From the NCBI RefSeq assembly GCF_000331305.1, contig NZ_KB217478.1:6784317-6848316 (forward strand): 64,000 nt of DNA, read 5' to 3'. Below are positions 1 through 8,297 of this stretch, piece after piece (within the stretch, counting starts at the first letter, position 1; every line of letters begins with the position of its first letter). The position numbers and the translations under genes were made by a program. Under the pieces are notes generated by a model. The model did no database searches. It saw only the letters and a list, made by a program, of their open reading frames with translations, and had not been told where the DNA came from. Source of the DNA: Calothrix sp. PCC 7103. GTDB taxonomy: Bacteria; Cyanobacteriota; Cyanobacteriia; Cyanobacteriales; Nostocaceae.

Positions 1-866
1 GTTTTGTTTAACTGGTGGTGGTGCTTCGGTTGGAGAAGTGACAACAACGATGTTTTCTTCATCCCTAATTACAGAAGCTTGATTTTGTAATTGTTCGACT
101 TCTTTCAAGTCTTTACTATATATCCCAAACACTTCATAAAGCGTTTGAGCTAAATTTTGTAGTAAGTGAAAGCGGTCTGCAACTTGAATTGCATCGGGTG
201 CGCCTTCTTTAATTCCTTTTTCATAAGCTTTCGCTCTGTCTCGTGAAACAATCTGAATACCAGGATTTTCTTTTAACCATGAGCTTAAGGTTTCAGATGA
301 ACGGTCTTTTAATAATGTAACAGGTTGATTATTTTCTAAATTAACAACGATAGTACCGTAAGTTTTGCATTTACGAAACAAAATCATCTACCCCTATAAT
401 TTTAGAGAATCAGGTGATGGTAAAGGTATTCTACGAACTAAATTTAATAGCGTATTACGACTTGTGTTTAAGCCTAATTTTGTGATAATCTGAATCCTGC
501 TGCACCACCTGATGCTAAACCTATCGCAGTTAATCGAGACGCTAATCTCATAGTTCGACGTGCCCACGGAGCCACAATATCTGTTAATCTTTCAGTAAAT
601 ATTCGTCTTTTACATTCCGTATTGATGCAAAAAAATTTCCTCACACGCAGTTGAAGTAAAGTACCATAGTTCGCCCATGATAAATCAGCTATTTTACGCT
701 CATAGTGGCTATGAATTTTATGTGTTGCCTCATTGCAGACTGGACATTTAACTGCTGTTTGTACTGAAGAAACAAGCACGATTACCTCCCTTCGCTCCTC
801 GTCAATATTACAACTTTCAAGCAGGAGAAGATTTTTATCTGGTAATAAGCTTTTTAGTACTTCCAT
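1..866 (-). pseudogene. ISL3-family transposase remnant, frameshifted and cut by the window edge
   Basis: The first 130 codons (866 down to 474) show the N-terminal Zn-ribbon typical of ISL3 transposases (CPVCN, then C-x4-C in FFCINTECK) followed by a helix-turn-helix-like segment. The reading frame then breaks near 474. It resumes in another frame with RRIPLPSP, breaks again near 390-395 around the first catalytic-Asp motif GVDDF, and continues open to base 1 with the second-Asp motif SRDRAKAYEKG and VADRFHLLQN. At least two frameshifts make it inactive. The C-terminal third lies outside the window. No terminal inverted repeat was identified. ISL3 assignment is from motif order and is fairly certain; inactivity is seen directly. 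Confidence 0.85.
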
Positions 867-950
867 ATTATAATGAAATCTAATATACTAGTATAAATAT
901 TTATTATTTTTATTTTAAAACTAAAAAATTATACAGTCAAATGTCTTCAC

Positions 951-993
951 CCTTACTCCTTCCTTCTGCCCTCTGCCTACTGCCCTCTGCCAA
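951..993. repeat. Short tandem repeat tract, 7-mer type
   Basis: Imperfect iterations of CTGCCCT/CTGCCTA form a short tandemly repeated tract in the spacer between the transposase remnant and the BREX remnants. Heptameric tracts of this sort are widespread in intergenic DNA of heterocystous cyanobacteria. No function is implied. Confidence 0.6.
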
Positions 994-1020
994 GAACGTT
1001 TCCAAAGCTTTCACCAAAAC

Positions 1021-1209
1021 TTGACAAGAACCGCTATTTTTAACGCTTACACTGACACAGAAACGCCTTGGTGCTTTCTCGATACCTATCACCGTCATTT
1101 AGAAAGGCATTGGCATAATTTTGAGTGGGGTTTACACGACCGATACCAAACTTTAGAACAATTGGTAAACCATGCCAGCCAAAACTTTAGCCTCCGTGCA
1201 TTTACTTGA
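1021..1209 (+). pseudogene. Unrecognised coding remnant upstream of the brxL fragment
   Basis: A 62-codon open stretch with no credible start (it opens with TTG and has no ribosome-binding site) rich in Trp, His and Tyr (for example CFLDTYHRHLERHW). It looks like the interior of a larger protein rather than a complete gene. It lies just upstream of, and in the same direction as, the brxL remnant. In type 1-like BREX loci pglZ precedes brxL, so a pglZ fragment is conceivable, but I cannot confirm that from motifs. Confidence 0.3.
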
Positions 1210-1275
1210 TGCCATTAGCGGCGCCGAGTTAGCTAGAATACCAAAGATAGAGATTGCAATTGCAATTTAATTTGA

Positions 1276-2174
1276 AAATCCAAAGTTATATTAGGTGATA
1301 AACAATGCCACAACTTTACAGAAATGGTAGACCACTATTTTTCTCTAGGTTCCCATCTCAACGCGCGTGATGTCAAAGCCGTTCGCAAAACAGTAGCAGG
1401 GTTAGTCAAATTAATTCACCCTAGTGGCGAAGTTACTAAAGAAGACATGACGGAAATAGTCGAAATAGCACTAGAAGGTCGGCGCCGCGTCAAGGAACAA
1501 TTAAAGAAAATGGGTTCTTTCGAGTACCACCAAACCTCATTTTCTTATATAGATATCGAAACGCGCGAAGAACGTTATGTGGGTGTTCCAGAAGAAGGTG
1601 GACGAGATTTAATATCAACTGATCCCCTAGACCCAGGCAGTGTTTATGTAGCTTTGGTTGATGACCAAGCAAAAGTCGGATTATACCGTTTAGAAGTAGG
1701 ATGTGCAGCAGGAACTGGTAAATTAAAGATAGCTGGCGGTGTTGATGGCGCCATGAAAGAATCTATCAACAGAGCATTCGCTTTTATCCAAAGTAATAAA
1801 GTAAACATGGTATAGCCCAAGCTGTTGTAACAACTGATTTTCACATAGAAGCAATTGACTTATTGACAAATCGCGTTAATTGTGGTGTTGGTATTGGCTT
1901 GTTAGTAGCTATATATTCCGCTCTCAAAAAATATCCTGTACAGCCAGGACTTTTAATATTAGGCGACCTCAGCATCCAAGGCAATATTAAAGCAGTTCGA
2001 TCTTTAGCTGAACCATTACAACTTGGAATGGATAATGGAGCTAAAAAAGCATTAATTCCAACTGAAAACAAACGTCATTTTTTAGAGGTATCGGCAGATA
2101 TTATGGAACGGGTTGACCCAATTTTTTACAGTGACCCATTAACAGCAGCAATGAAAGCATTAGGTGTGAATTGA
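1276..2174 (+). pseudogene. brxL: BREX Lon-like protein BrxL, 3' fragment with a frameshift
   Basis: The translation matches the C-terminal half of BrxL, the Lon-protease-like component of BREX phage-defence systems. Segments recognised in order are MVDHYFSLGSHLNARDVKAV, LEGRRRVKEQLKK, SFSYID, and, after a frame change near 1806-1815, DFHIEAIDLL, PVQPGLLILGDLSIQGNIK, NGAKKALIP and DPLTAAMKALG at the end. The frame is closed upstream by TGA at 1273, and the whole N-terminal AAA+ ATPase half is missing. With one frameshift and a lost 5' half the gene cannot make a working protein. No other BREX gene is recognisable in the window, so this is the relic of a deleted system. Confidence 0.8.
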
Positions 2175-2180
2175 ATAATC

Positions 2181-2216
2181 TTAATCCCCCCTAGCCCCCC
2201 TTAATAAGGGGATTAA
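2181..2216. terminator. Inverted repeat between convergent brxL remnant and narM
   Basis: TTAATCCCC at 2181-2189 pairs with GGGGATTAA at 2208-2216. The hairpin sits immediately after the narM stop codon and after the brxL remnant, so it could terminate either side. A clear U-run is lacking; flanks are AT-rich. Confidence 0.45.
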
Positions 2217-2217
2217 A

Positions 2218-2670
2218 TTAATTTAATTTAAATTCTTCTAATGCTTTAGGAAAGTTTTTATTTTCATGTCCAGAGCGGCTAAGTTTAATTAATGCAAATC
2301 TTTCTAAAGGTGATAATGCTGCCCATTGCGGCGCCGTTATATTTACATTATATTCGCTTGCTTCTTCTTGAACGCTCTCTGGTATATTATTTTCATCCAT
2401 CCACGCTGGGTGTGATTCGACAGGTAATTCACTTGGATAACTGCCTGTACGTTGATGTAAAAGATTTTGTAAATTCTGTCGGTAGGTTTCTATTTCTTGC
2501 TCATTTGTACAGGGAAGCTCAACTAAAGCTTGACGCTCTTCTTGAGTTAAGTGGTTCCAATCTGCTAATTTTAATTTGATTCCACAGGTGTCAAGGTTAT
2601 ATCTTGCTTGCATGGGAATACATCGCAAGGAATCAACGAAATCTGTTTCAAATTCAAAGAATTGTGTCAT
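2218..2670 (-). CDS. narM: Nitrate reductase-associated protein NarM
   Basis: A 150-residue soluble protein that I recognise as the cyanobacterial nitrate-reductase-associated family (TIGR02664 type). In Anabaena PCC 7120 the member narM (alr0614) lies downstream of the nir operon and is needed for active NarB, probably by direct contact during cofactor maturation. Family features visible here are the opening FFEFETDFVDSLRCIPM, a central LADWNHLTQEER helix and the near-repeat APQWAALSPLERFALIKLSR. Length fits the family. It is the last gene of the minus-strand nitrate cluster, separated from the psiE-like gene by 72 bp that hold an ATCCGTTAC repeat. Assignment is by motif and context. Confidence 0.85.
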   Translation of the reverse strand: MTQFFEFETDFVDSLRCIPMQARYNLDTCGIKLKLADWNHLTQEERQALVELPCTNEQEIETYRQNLQNLLHQRTGSYPSELPVESHPAWMDENNIPESVQEEASEYNVNITAPQWAALSPLERFALIKLSRSGHENKNFPKALEEFKLN

Positions 2671-2705
2671 ATGTAATCCAAAAAATTCTTATTCATAACA
2701 AGTTT

Positions 2706-2733
2706 ATCCGTTACATCCGTTACATCCGTTGCC
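2706..2733. repeat. ATCCGTTAC tandem repeat, copy 1
   Basis: Three head-to-tail units of ATCCGTTAC ending in GCC lie just beyond the stop codon of the minus-strand psiE-like gene. Related copies lie at the 3' ends of nrtA (about 11.3 kb) and the WD40 kinase (62.34 kb), always in the same orientation to the gene. Confidence 0.7.
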
Positions 2734-2742
2734 AGTAATATT

Positions 2743-3201
2743 CTAATGTCTAGGTTTAGAGTTACTAATGCGGATAATAAAATAACTAATTGCTAAAGAT
2801 AAAACAGCCAAACCTAAACCAATAATATCTATGCCTTCAACTTTATCTAAATCAAGAATAATGATTTTTCTGGCTACCGCAATTAAAGATGTTACGATTA
2901 CTAATTCTACCTGTAATACGTGCTTTTTGAGATAGCCTGTAATATTTTCTAATATTTCTAGGGCAATTAAAACGTTTAAAAACAATCCAAACACTTGGAA
3001 TAATGTCTTATAAAAGCTACCATATTTTGGCGAAATTAATTCTCTGAATGTAAAGGTGATTAAATCAGCAATTGCTACTACAATTACAAGCAACATACAG
3101 ACTGAGAGAACTTTAGCGACAATCACCTCTAGATTTTCGATGATGTGCATAAAGTTTTCGTCTTTGGTCATTTCACGAAATCGTTTAAGTAACCCTCTCA
3201 T
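2743..3201 (-). CDS. PsiE-family inner-membrane protein
   Basis: A 152-residue integral membrane protein with four hydrophobic segments (about residues 30-50, 68-88, 100-115 and 122-146) and the family-like features ENLEVIVAKVLS, LNVLIALEILENITGYLKKH and a basic RKIIILD connector. These match the PsiE (phosphate-starvation-inducible E) family, whose molecular role is unknown. Here it lies between narB (129 bp upstream, with a hairpin) and narM (72 bp downstream), all on one strand. It may therefore be expressed with the nitrate operon, a position comparable to the small unknown gene described between narB and narM in Anabaena. No link to phosphate can be seen. Confidence 0.75.
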   Translation of the reverse strand: MRGLLKRFREMTKDENFMHIIENLEVIVAKVLSVCMLLVIVVAIADLITFTFRELISPKYGSFYKTLFQVFGLFLNVLIALEILENITGYLKKHVLQVELVIVTSLIAVARKIIILDLDKVEGIDIIGLGLAVLSLAISYFIIRISNSKPRH

Positions 3202-3258
3202 CTGCCTTACCCCCTAAAAAATATCTATTGCTTGTATAACAAGAAACACACACACAAC

Positions 3259-3286
3259 AGTACGCTAGAGTTTCCTCTAACGTACT
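3259..3286 (-). terminator. Hairpin downstream of narB
   Basis: AGTACGCTAGAG (3259-3270) and CTCTAACGTACT (3275-3286) form a 12-bp stem with one mismatch and a 4-base loop. It falls in the narB-psiE spacer. The downstream RNA is U/G-rich rather than a pure U-run, so it may be a partial terminator or an mRNA-stabilising hairpin. Confidence 0.5.
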
Positions 3287-3330
3287 ACTGAAGCTTGGTA
3301 ATAATTTTTTAATTCTGACTTGTTAGCAGC

Positions 3331-5541
3331 TTAACATTCCGAGGGTTCCAATTGATAGTGAGTAATTGGTAAATTGATTTTTACAAGTGCAAGGCTAACT
3401 GCACAGGCTTTTAGCTCTGGTTGTAAAGAGTCTGGGCATGATATTGGGTGCGTCATCGCGTTTGCTTCTGCGTTTTCTGCCCATAAGGCGCCCCAATGCA
3501 TAGACACAAATACTGTTCCAGGAGTTATTGCACGGGTTATTTTGGCTTTAAACTTAGCGTTTCCTCGACGCGAACCTACTTCAACATATGAATTTTCAGT
3601 AATATTTAAGCTGGAAGCATCACGTGGATGGATTTCAATGAATGGTTCGGGGTACATTTGTCGAATTTTTTCTATGCGACCCGTTCGCGTTTGTGTGTGC
3701 CAATGTCCGTAAAGTCTTCCTGTTGTTAATATAAACGGATAATCTGGGTCGGGTGGTTCTGCTAAACCGCGTGAATAATAGGCGCCAAACTTTGCCCGTC
3801 CATCTGGTGTAGCAAAACGTAAGTCTGTATATAATCTTTTTGAGTAACGAGTAGAGACGCGATTAATCGCGTCTCTACACTCATCACTGTTTTGAGGGTA
3901 AGGCCATTGAATTGGACTCTGTTTTAATTTTTCGTGGGAAATACCTGTAACATCACAAGGACGTTGACGAGTTAATTGAGTAAATTCGTTATATACATCG
4001 TTCGAGTTGGCGAAAGCGAATTCACCCACGTAACCTAAACGGCGCCCAACTTCTGCAAAAATCTCCCAGTCGGCTTTTGCTTCTCCGGGTGCTGGTCGAA
4101 ATGATTGACATAAAGTTACGACACGTTCCGAATTAGTCATAACACCAGTTTTTTCACCCCACTGTGCCGCTGGTAAAAGCACATGAGCATAAGCGGCAGT
4201 TTCTGTTGGATAATATGCGTCTTGATAAATAGTGAAAGGTGATTTTAATAAAGCTGCTTTTGTACGTTCAATATCTGGCATACTTACTGCTGGGTTTGTA
4301 GCGGCAACCCACAACAAGCCAACATCCCCAGTTTCTAAACCTGTTATCATATCCCACGCAGTCAGACCAGGTAATGGTGATATTTTTCCTCGCTTTATTC
4401 CCCAAAATTGTTCAACTTCTGCGCGGTGTTGGGGATTTTTGATTAAGCGATAACCTGGAAGCAAGTGCGATAAACCACCAGCTTCACGTCCTCCCATTGC
4501 ATTTGGTTGACCTGTTAAAGAGAAGGGTCCACTCCCTGGTCTACCTATTTGCCCAGTCATTAAGTGCAAATTAATAATGGTTCGTACCTTTGCAGTACCT
4601 TCAGAAGATTGATTTACTCCCATTGACCATAACGACAGCACGTTTTTAGAATCAGCCCAATAGCGTGCAGCGGTTGCTAAATCTTGAATCGTAATACCAC
4701 AGGTACGTGCGACGACATCAGGGGAATAATGGCGAATGACTTCTGCAAAAGCTGGGAAGTTACTTGTACATTCGTCGATAAATCCTGTATCAAGGCAACC
4801 CCAACGCATTAATAAATGCGCCATTCCATTCATTAAATCAATATCTGTACCAGGACGAATCGCTAAGTGTAAATCGGCAGCTTCGGCAGTTTGTGTTCGA
4901 CGTGGGTCAACCACAATCATTTTGACTTTGCGGTTCCTTTTGTGGTATTTGGCTAATCGGTTAAAGGCAATAGGGTGACATTCTGCTGCATTTGTACCAA
5001 TTAAAAATGCACAGTCGGTTAATTCTAAGTCGTCGTAACAACAGGGTGGACCATCTGAACCAAAGCTTTGAATATACCCAGATACCGCACTGGACATGCA
5101 CAAACGTGAGTTGGCGTCAAAGTTATTGCTTCCCAGACACCCTTTCATTAGTTTCTGAGCAACATAGTAATCTTCGGTTTGAAATTGACCTGAACCGTAC
5201 ATGCATATTGCTTCGGGTCCAGTTGTTTGCAGTACTTGTTGAATGCGCTTGGTAATTAAATCAAATGCTTCTTCCCAAGTCGCGCGCCGAAATTTCTCAT
5301 TCAACGAGTTCCGCACCATTGGAAAATGCAATCTATTTTTATCTAATGACTCGGCGATAGTGGCGCCTTTCACACATACCATACCCTGGCTCGACGGATG
5401 TGTTTTATCTCCTCGAACTCGCCAAATCGGATTTCCTTCATTATCACGATTTGTTGCTTTTCCATGTTGTGCTGGAGGTGATACTTCAAGTCCACACCCA
5501 ACACCACAATAAGGACATAGAGTTTTGGTTGATTCAGTCAT
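3331..5541 (-). CDS. narB: Ferredoxin-nitrate reductase NarB
   Basis: A 736-residue molybdenum bis-MGD oxidoreductase that reduces nitrate to nitrite with electrons from ferredoxin. The N-terminal cysteine motif CPYCGVGCG (residues 9-17) plus the later CVKG cysteine bind a 4Fe-4S cluster. Molybdopterin-binding segments follow ([64 protein letters not shown]), and the C-terminal dinucleotide-binding domain contains [18 protein letters not shown]. It follows nrtP by 67 bp. One oddity is that a perfect 28-bp dispersed palindrome (3851-3878) sits in frame in the loop just before the KRLYTDLRF segment, adding about nine residues without breaking the frame. NarM downstream is its likely maturation partner. 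Confidence 0.95.
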   Translation of the reverse strand: MTESTKTLCPYCGVGCGLEVSPPAQHGKATNRDNEGNPIWRVRGDKTHPSSQGMVCVKGATIAESLDKNRLHFPMVRNSLNEKFRRATWEEAFDLITKRIQQVLQTTGPEAICMYGSGQFQTEDYYVAQKLMKGCLGSNNFDANSRLCMSSAVSGYIQSFGSDGPPCCYDDLELTDCAFLIGTNAAECHPIAFNRLAKYHKRNRKVKMIVVDPRRTQTAEAADLHLAIRPGTDIDLMNGMAHLLMRWGCLDTGFIDECTSNFPAFAEVIRHYSPDVVARTCGITIQDLATAARYWADSKNVLSLWSMGVNQSSEGTAKVRTIINLHLMTGQIGRPGSGPFSLTGQPNAMGGREAGGLSHLLPGYRLIKNPQHRAEVEQFWGIKRGKISPLPGLTAWDMITGLETGDVGLLWVAATNPAVSMPDIERTKAALLKSPFTIYQDAYYPTETAAYAHVLLPAAQWGEKTGVMTNSERVVTLCQSFRPAPGEAKADWEIFAEVGRRLGYVGEFAFANSNDVYNEFTQLTRQRPCDVTGISHEKLKQSPIQWPYPQNSDECRDAINRVSTRYSKRLYTDLRFATPDGRAKFGAYYSRGLAEPPDPDYPFILTTGRLYGHWHTQTRTGRIEKIRQMYPEPFIEIHPRDASSLNITENSYVEVGSRRGNAKFKAKITRAITPGTVFVSMHWGALWAENAEANAMTHPISCPDSLQPELKACAVSLALVKINLPITHYQLEPSEC
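3851..3878. repeat. Dispersed palindrome (GTAGAGACG family) inside narB
   Basis: A perfect 28-bp palindrome whose half-site is GTAGAGACGCGATT. It lies within the narB reading frame and is translated. Related palindromes lie at 23.24, 36.96, 49.31 and 49.41 kb, all of them intergenic or at gene ends. Confidence 0.9.
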
Positions 5542-5608
5542 AAAACCTCAAGAGAAAGCAGCGTACTACCCTTTTTTCGTGTAGGTAGGGCAATAGCCCC
5601 ACATACAA

Positions 5609-7120
5609 TTATTCTTTTGCGAGAACTCCAGAAGCTATTAAATCAGATTCATCGGTTACAGGTACTTCTCCTTCGTATGCAGCAGCGAATGAACCTTTGG
5701 GTTCTTTGAGGAAGAAACCACACATAAAGGCACAAATTAGTGCTGTTATACCCATTGAGCTAAATAGTGTTGATGGGTCAGTTAAGCTGTAGATTGTTAA
5801 ATAAAGCACGCCACCAAAGTTACCATAGGCGCCAACGTTTCCTGCAATTTGTCCTGTTGCTTCTTTCTTAATTAAAGGCACAATTCCATAAGTGGCGCCG
5901 CATCCAGCTTGAGCAAAGTAAGCGGCAAACATTGTGGCTGCTATTGCGAGTGGAAGAGGCCAGCTTTTATTGATGAAGTGAATAGTTAAATAACCAATTC
6001 CAATACCAATGCTAAGAATAGTCATTGTCCATTTACGTGAGCCAAGTTTATCAGAGATTAAGCCACCGCTAGGACGAGAAACCAAGTTTAAGAAGGGATA
6101 AGTTGCAGCTATCATTCCAGCAACTACATGTTCTAAACCAAAAGTCTTTTCAAAGAATGCAGGCAGCATGGAAACAGCAGCTAGTTCTGAACCAAAATTT
6201 GTAACGTAGGTAAACTCAAGTAATGCAACTTGACCAAATTGAAAGCGTTGAGAAGGGGAATAAGTTTTTCGACCAGCCAAAAGTTCTGAGTTAACTTGAT
6301 AAGCTTTGTAAGTTTGGAAAGCAAATAATCCTAAAAGTAGCACCCAAACTATATACATTTGACTTTCGGTCAGAAAATGAATATTTTTCTGTTCGAGGCG
6401 CCAAGCGAGTAAACCAAGTGCAAATATTAAACCAAAGTTCGAGACAATCATTGCCCAGAAACTTTTGACACTTGTTACTTCCAAGGCACCGTTTTTCTTG
6501 GGACGTTTGTAAGCTTTTCCTTCTGGAGTATTTTGAACAGATTTATAATAAATAACACCATATGCAGCAGCAATAATTCCTGTTAGTCCTATTGTCAGGC
6601 GCCAGTTAGAACCACCACCAGCTAAAAACCCTGTTGCAACTGCAATTATAGGTAATGCAAACTCTGCACCAAAGGCGCCGAAATTACCCCAACCGCCATA
6701 AACACCTTGGGCAATACCAATATCTTTGGGTGGAAACCATTCAGCTACCATCCGGATACCAACAACGAACCCGGAACCCACAATACCCATTAACAAGCGA
6801 CTAATTACTAACTCACCAAAGCTATGAGATAAAGCTGTTGCCAAACAAGGAACTGCTGCAAACATTAACAGCACGGAGTATGTAATTCTTGGACCAAAAC
6901 GGTCTAAGAGCATACCAATAATAATACGCGCGGGTATTGTCAGGGCAAGATTACAAATACCTAAAGTTTTAATTTGTTCAGGTAATAAATGTAATTCTTT
7001 ACCAATCGTGGTAGCAAAAGGAGCAAAATTGAACCAGCACACAAACGTGAGAAAAAATGCAAACCAGGTTTGGTGTAAAATTCGATAGCGACCCTTGAAT
7101 GTAAATAGTTTCTTGAGCAT
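5609..7120 (-). CDS. nrtP: NrtP/NarK-type nitrate/nitrite MFS permease
   Basis: A protein of about 503 residues with 12 hydrophobic segments, of the nitrate-nitrite porter family within the major facilitator superfamily. Signature features are FVCWFNFAPFATTIGKEL in TM1, RIIIGMLLDRFGPR between TM2 and TM3, and the glycine-rich nitrate signatures GVYGGWGNFGAFGAEFALP (TM5) and AGNVGAYGNFGGVLYL (TM11). I chose the ATG at 7120 (MLKKLFTF) because it follows AAAGGG and the 17 residues before it are not family-like. It lies upstream of narB and downstream of nrtD, beyond a strong terminator, so it probably has its own promoter. It is notable that nrtABCD is also present. Confidence 0.92.
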   Translation of the reverse strand: MLKKLFTFKGRYRILHQTWFAFFLTFVCWFNFAPFATTIGKELHLLPEQIKTLGICNLALTIPARIIIGMLLDRFGPRITYSVLLMFAAVPCLATALSHSFGELVISRLLMGIVGSGFVVGIRMVAEWFPPKDIGIAQGVYGGWGNFGAFGAEFALPIIAVATGFLAGGGSNWRLTIGLTGIIAAAYGVIYYKSVQNTPEGKAYKRPKKNGALEVTSVKSFWAMIVSNFGLIFALGLLAWRLEQKNIHFLTESQMYIVWVLLLGLFAFQTYKAYQVNSELLAGRKTYSPSQRFQFGQVALLEFTYVTNFGSELAAVSMLPAFFEKTFGLEHVVAGMIAATYPFLNLVSRPSGGLISDKLGSRKWTMTILSIGIGIGYLTIHFINKSWPLPLAIAATMFAAYFAQAGCGATYGIVPLIKKEATGQIAGNVGAYGNFGGVLYLTIYSLTDPSTLFSSMGITALICAFMCGFFLKEPKGSFAAAYEGEVPVTDESDLIASGVLAKE

Positions 7121-7335
7121 ATTACCCTTTCTCGAACAAAAAATACGTAAGCCAAAATCAAGACTATCCAAGCAAATAGTCTTATCTACTTATTCAAATA
7201 AAACCAATAACTAACTCAAAGTTCTTCCTTTGTGTTCTTTGTGTCTACCCTGCGGGAAATCCTTCGGATTATGTGGTTCCTTATCTTACACATAAGTATT
7301 GTGTATTAATGAATCTAAAAAGCTCTCTTGTATAC

Positions 7336-7377
7336 AACTTAGAACTTAGACGCAACTATATTGGTATCACCTGTAAC
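7336..7377 (-). promoter_or_regulatory. Putative NtcA-activated promoter for nrtP-narB
   Basis: Read on the minus strand, GTTACAGGTGATAC (7377-7364) differs from the NtcA consensus GTA-N8-TAC at one position. It is followed after 22 bases by TAAGTT (7341-7336), fitting the TA-N3-T -10 box at the spacing typical of class II NtcA promoters. It lies just past the nrtD terminator and about 220 bp before nrtP. This is an inference from pattern alone. Confidence 0.5.
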
Positions 7378-7394
7378 CATTTGAAAGTATCCAT

Positions 7395-7421
7395 GAAAAA
7401 AACGCATTGCTTCAATGCGTT
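7395..7421 (-). terminator. Rho-independent terminator after nrtD
   Basis: A perfect 9-bp stem, AACGCATTG (7401-7409) with CAATGCGTT (7413-7421), and a 3-base loop, followed on the minus strand by a run of U (7395-7402). It is 28 bp beyond the nrtD stop and separates nirA-nrtABCD from nrtP-narB. Confidence 0.85.
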
Positions 7422-7448
7422 ATAAAAGATACTCACATAATTAAAGCT

Positions 7449-8279
7449 CTATTCTTCTACATGAGCGCAACGACGATAGAGAAAATCGAGAGCATAATTA
7501 CGAAGCTCGTAGTATTTTGTGTCTTCCATAATACGCTTGCGGTTACGGGGACGAGAAAACGGAATATCAAGAATTTCGCCAATTTGTGCAGCAGGGCCAT
7601 TGGTCATCATTACAAGTCGGTCAGCGAGAAACAAAGCTTCATCAATATCATGCGTAATCATTAAAACAGTTACTTGATGCTCACGCCAAATTTGTAGTAG
7701 TTCCTCCTGCAGCTCCTCTTTAGTAATAGCATCAAGGGCGCCAAAAGGTTCATCAAGAATTAATACTTTAGGACGAATACTAAGCGCACGGGCAATCGCA
7801 ACCCGTTGTTTCATCCCACCAGAAATTTGTGAAGGTCTTTTCTCAGCAGCTTCTGTCAAACCTACCAGCGCTAAATGCTCTTTAACAATTGCCCTTTTTT
7901 CAGCTTCGATTTTTTCGGGGAAAACCGCATCAACAGCCAAGTACACATTTTCAAATACCGATAGCCAAGGCAGCAAACAGTAATTTTGAAATACCATCAT
8001 CCGGTCTGGGCCGGGTTCAGTAATGGGTGTATCTTGCAGCAGTACAACACCCTCAGTAGGAGTATTGAAACCCGAAATGATATTTAGCAGTGTTGACTTA
8101 CCGCAACCAGAGTGACCAATTAAGCAAACAAACTCACCTTCACGAACCTTAAGGTCTATTCCATCAAGAACAGTGTATGGACCATCCACTGTTGGGTAAA
8201 TCTTGCTAACGCCTTCGACGACTAAGAAATTGTCAGCTTTAGGAGCGTACAATTTATTTGATTGAATTTCTGTTTGCAT
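7449..8279 (-). CDS. nrtD: Nitrate ABC transporter ATP-binding protein NrtD
   Basis: A 276-residue ABC ATPase that with NrtC energises nitrate/nitrite import. Visible motifs are Walker A GHSGCGKST, the Q-loop region MMVFQNYCLLPWLSV, the signature QISGGMKQR, Walker B VLILDEPFGALD and the switch His in MITHDIDEALFLADR. The segment YCLLPWLSVFENVYLAVD is characteristic of the nitrate/taurine-type family. It starts 18 bp after the nrtC stop, so the two are co-translated. It is the last gene of the first operon segment, before a terminator. A single-domain ATPase of about 275 residues is the family norm. Confidence 0.93.
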   Translation of the reverse strand: MQTEIQSNKLYAPKADNFLVVEGVSKIYPTVDGPYTVLDGIDLKVREGEFVCLIGHSGCGKSTLLNIISGFNTPTEGVVLLQDTPITEPGPDRMMVFQNYCLLPWLSVFENVYLAVDAVFPEKIEAEKRAIVKEHLALVGLTEAAEKRPSQISGGMKQRVAIARALSIRPKVLILDEPFGALDAITKEELQEELLQIWREHQVTVLMITHDIDEALFLADRLVMMTNGPAAQIGEILDIPFSRPRNRKRIMEDTKYYELRNYALDFLYRRCAHVEE

Positions 8280-8297
8280 ATAATTATAAGTAATTAT

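Noticed and set aside
1021-2174. A working BREX system
   Set aside because: Only a frameshifted 3' half of brxL is present and no pglX, brxC or other intact gene is visible.
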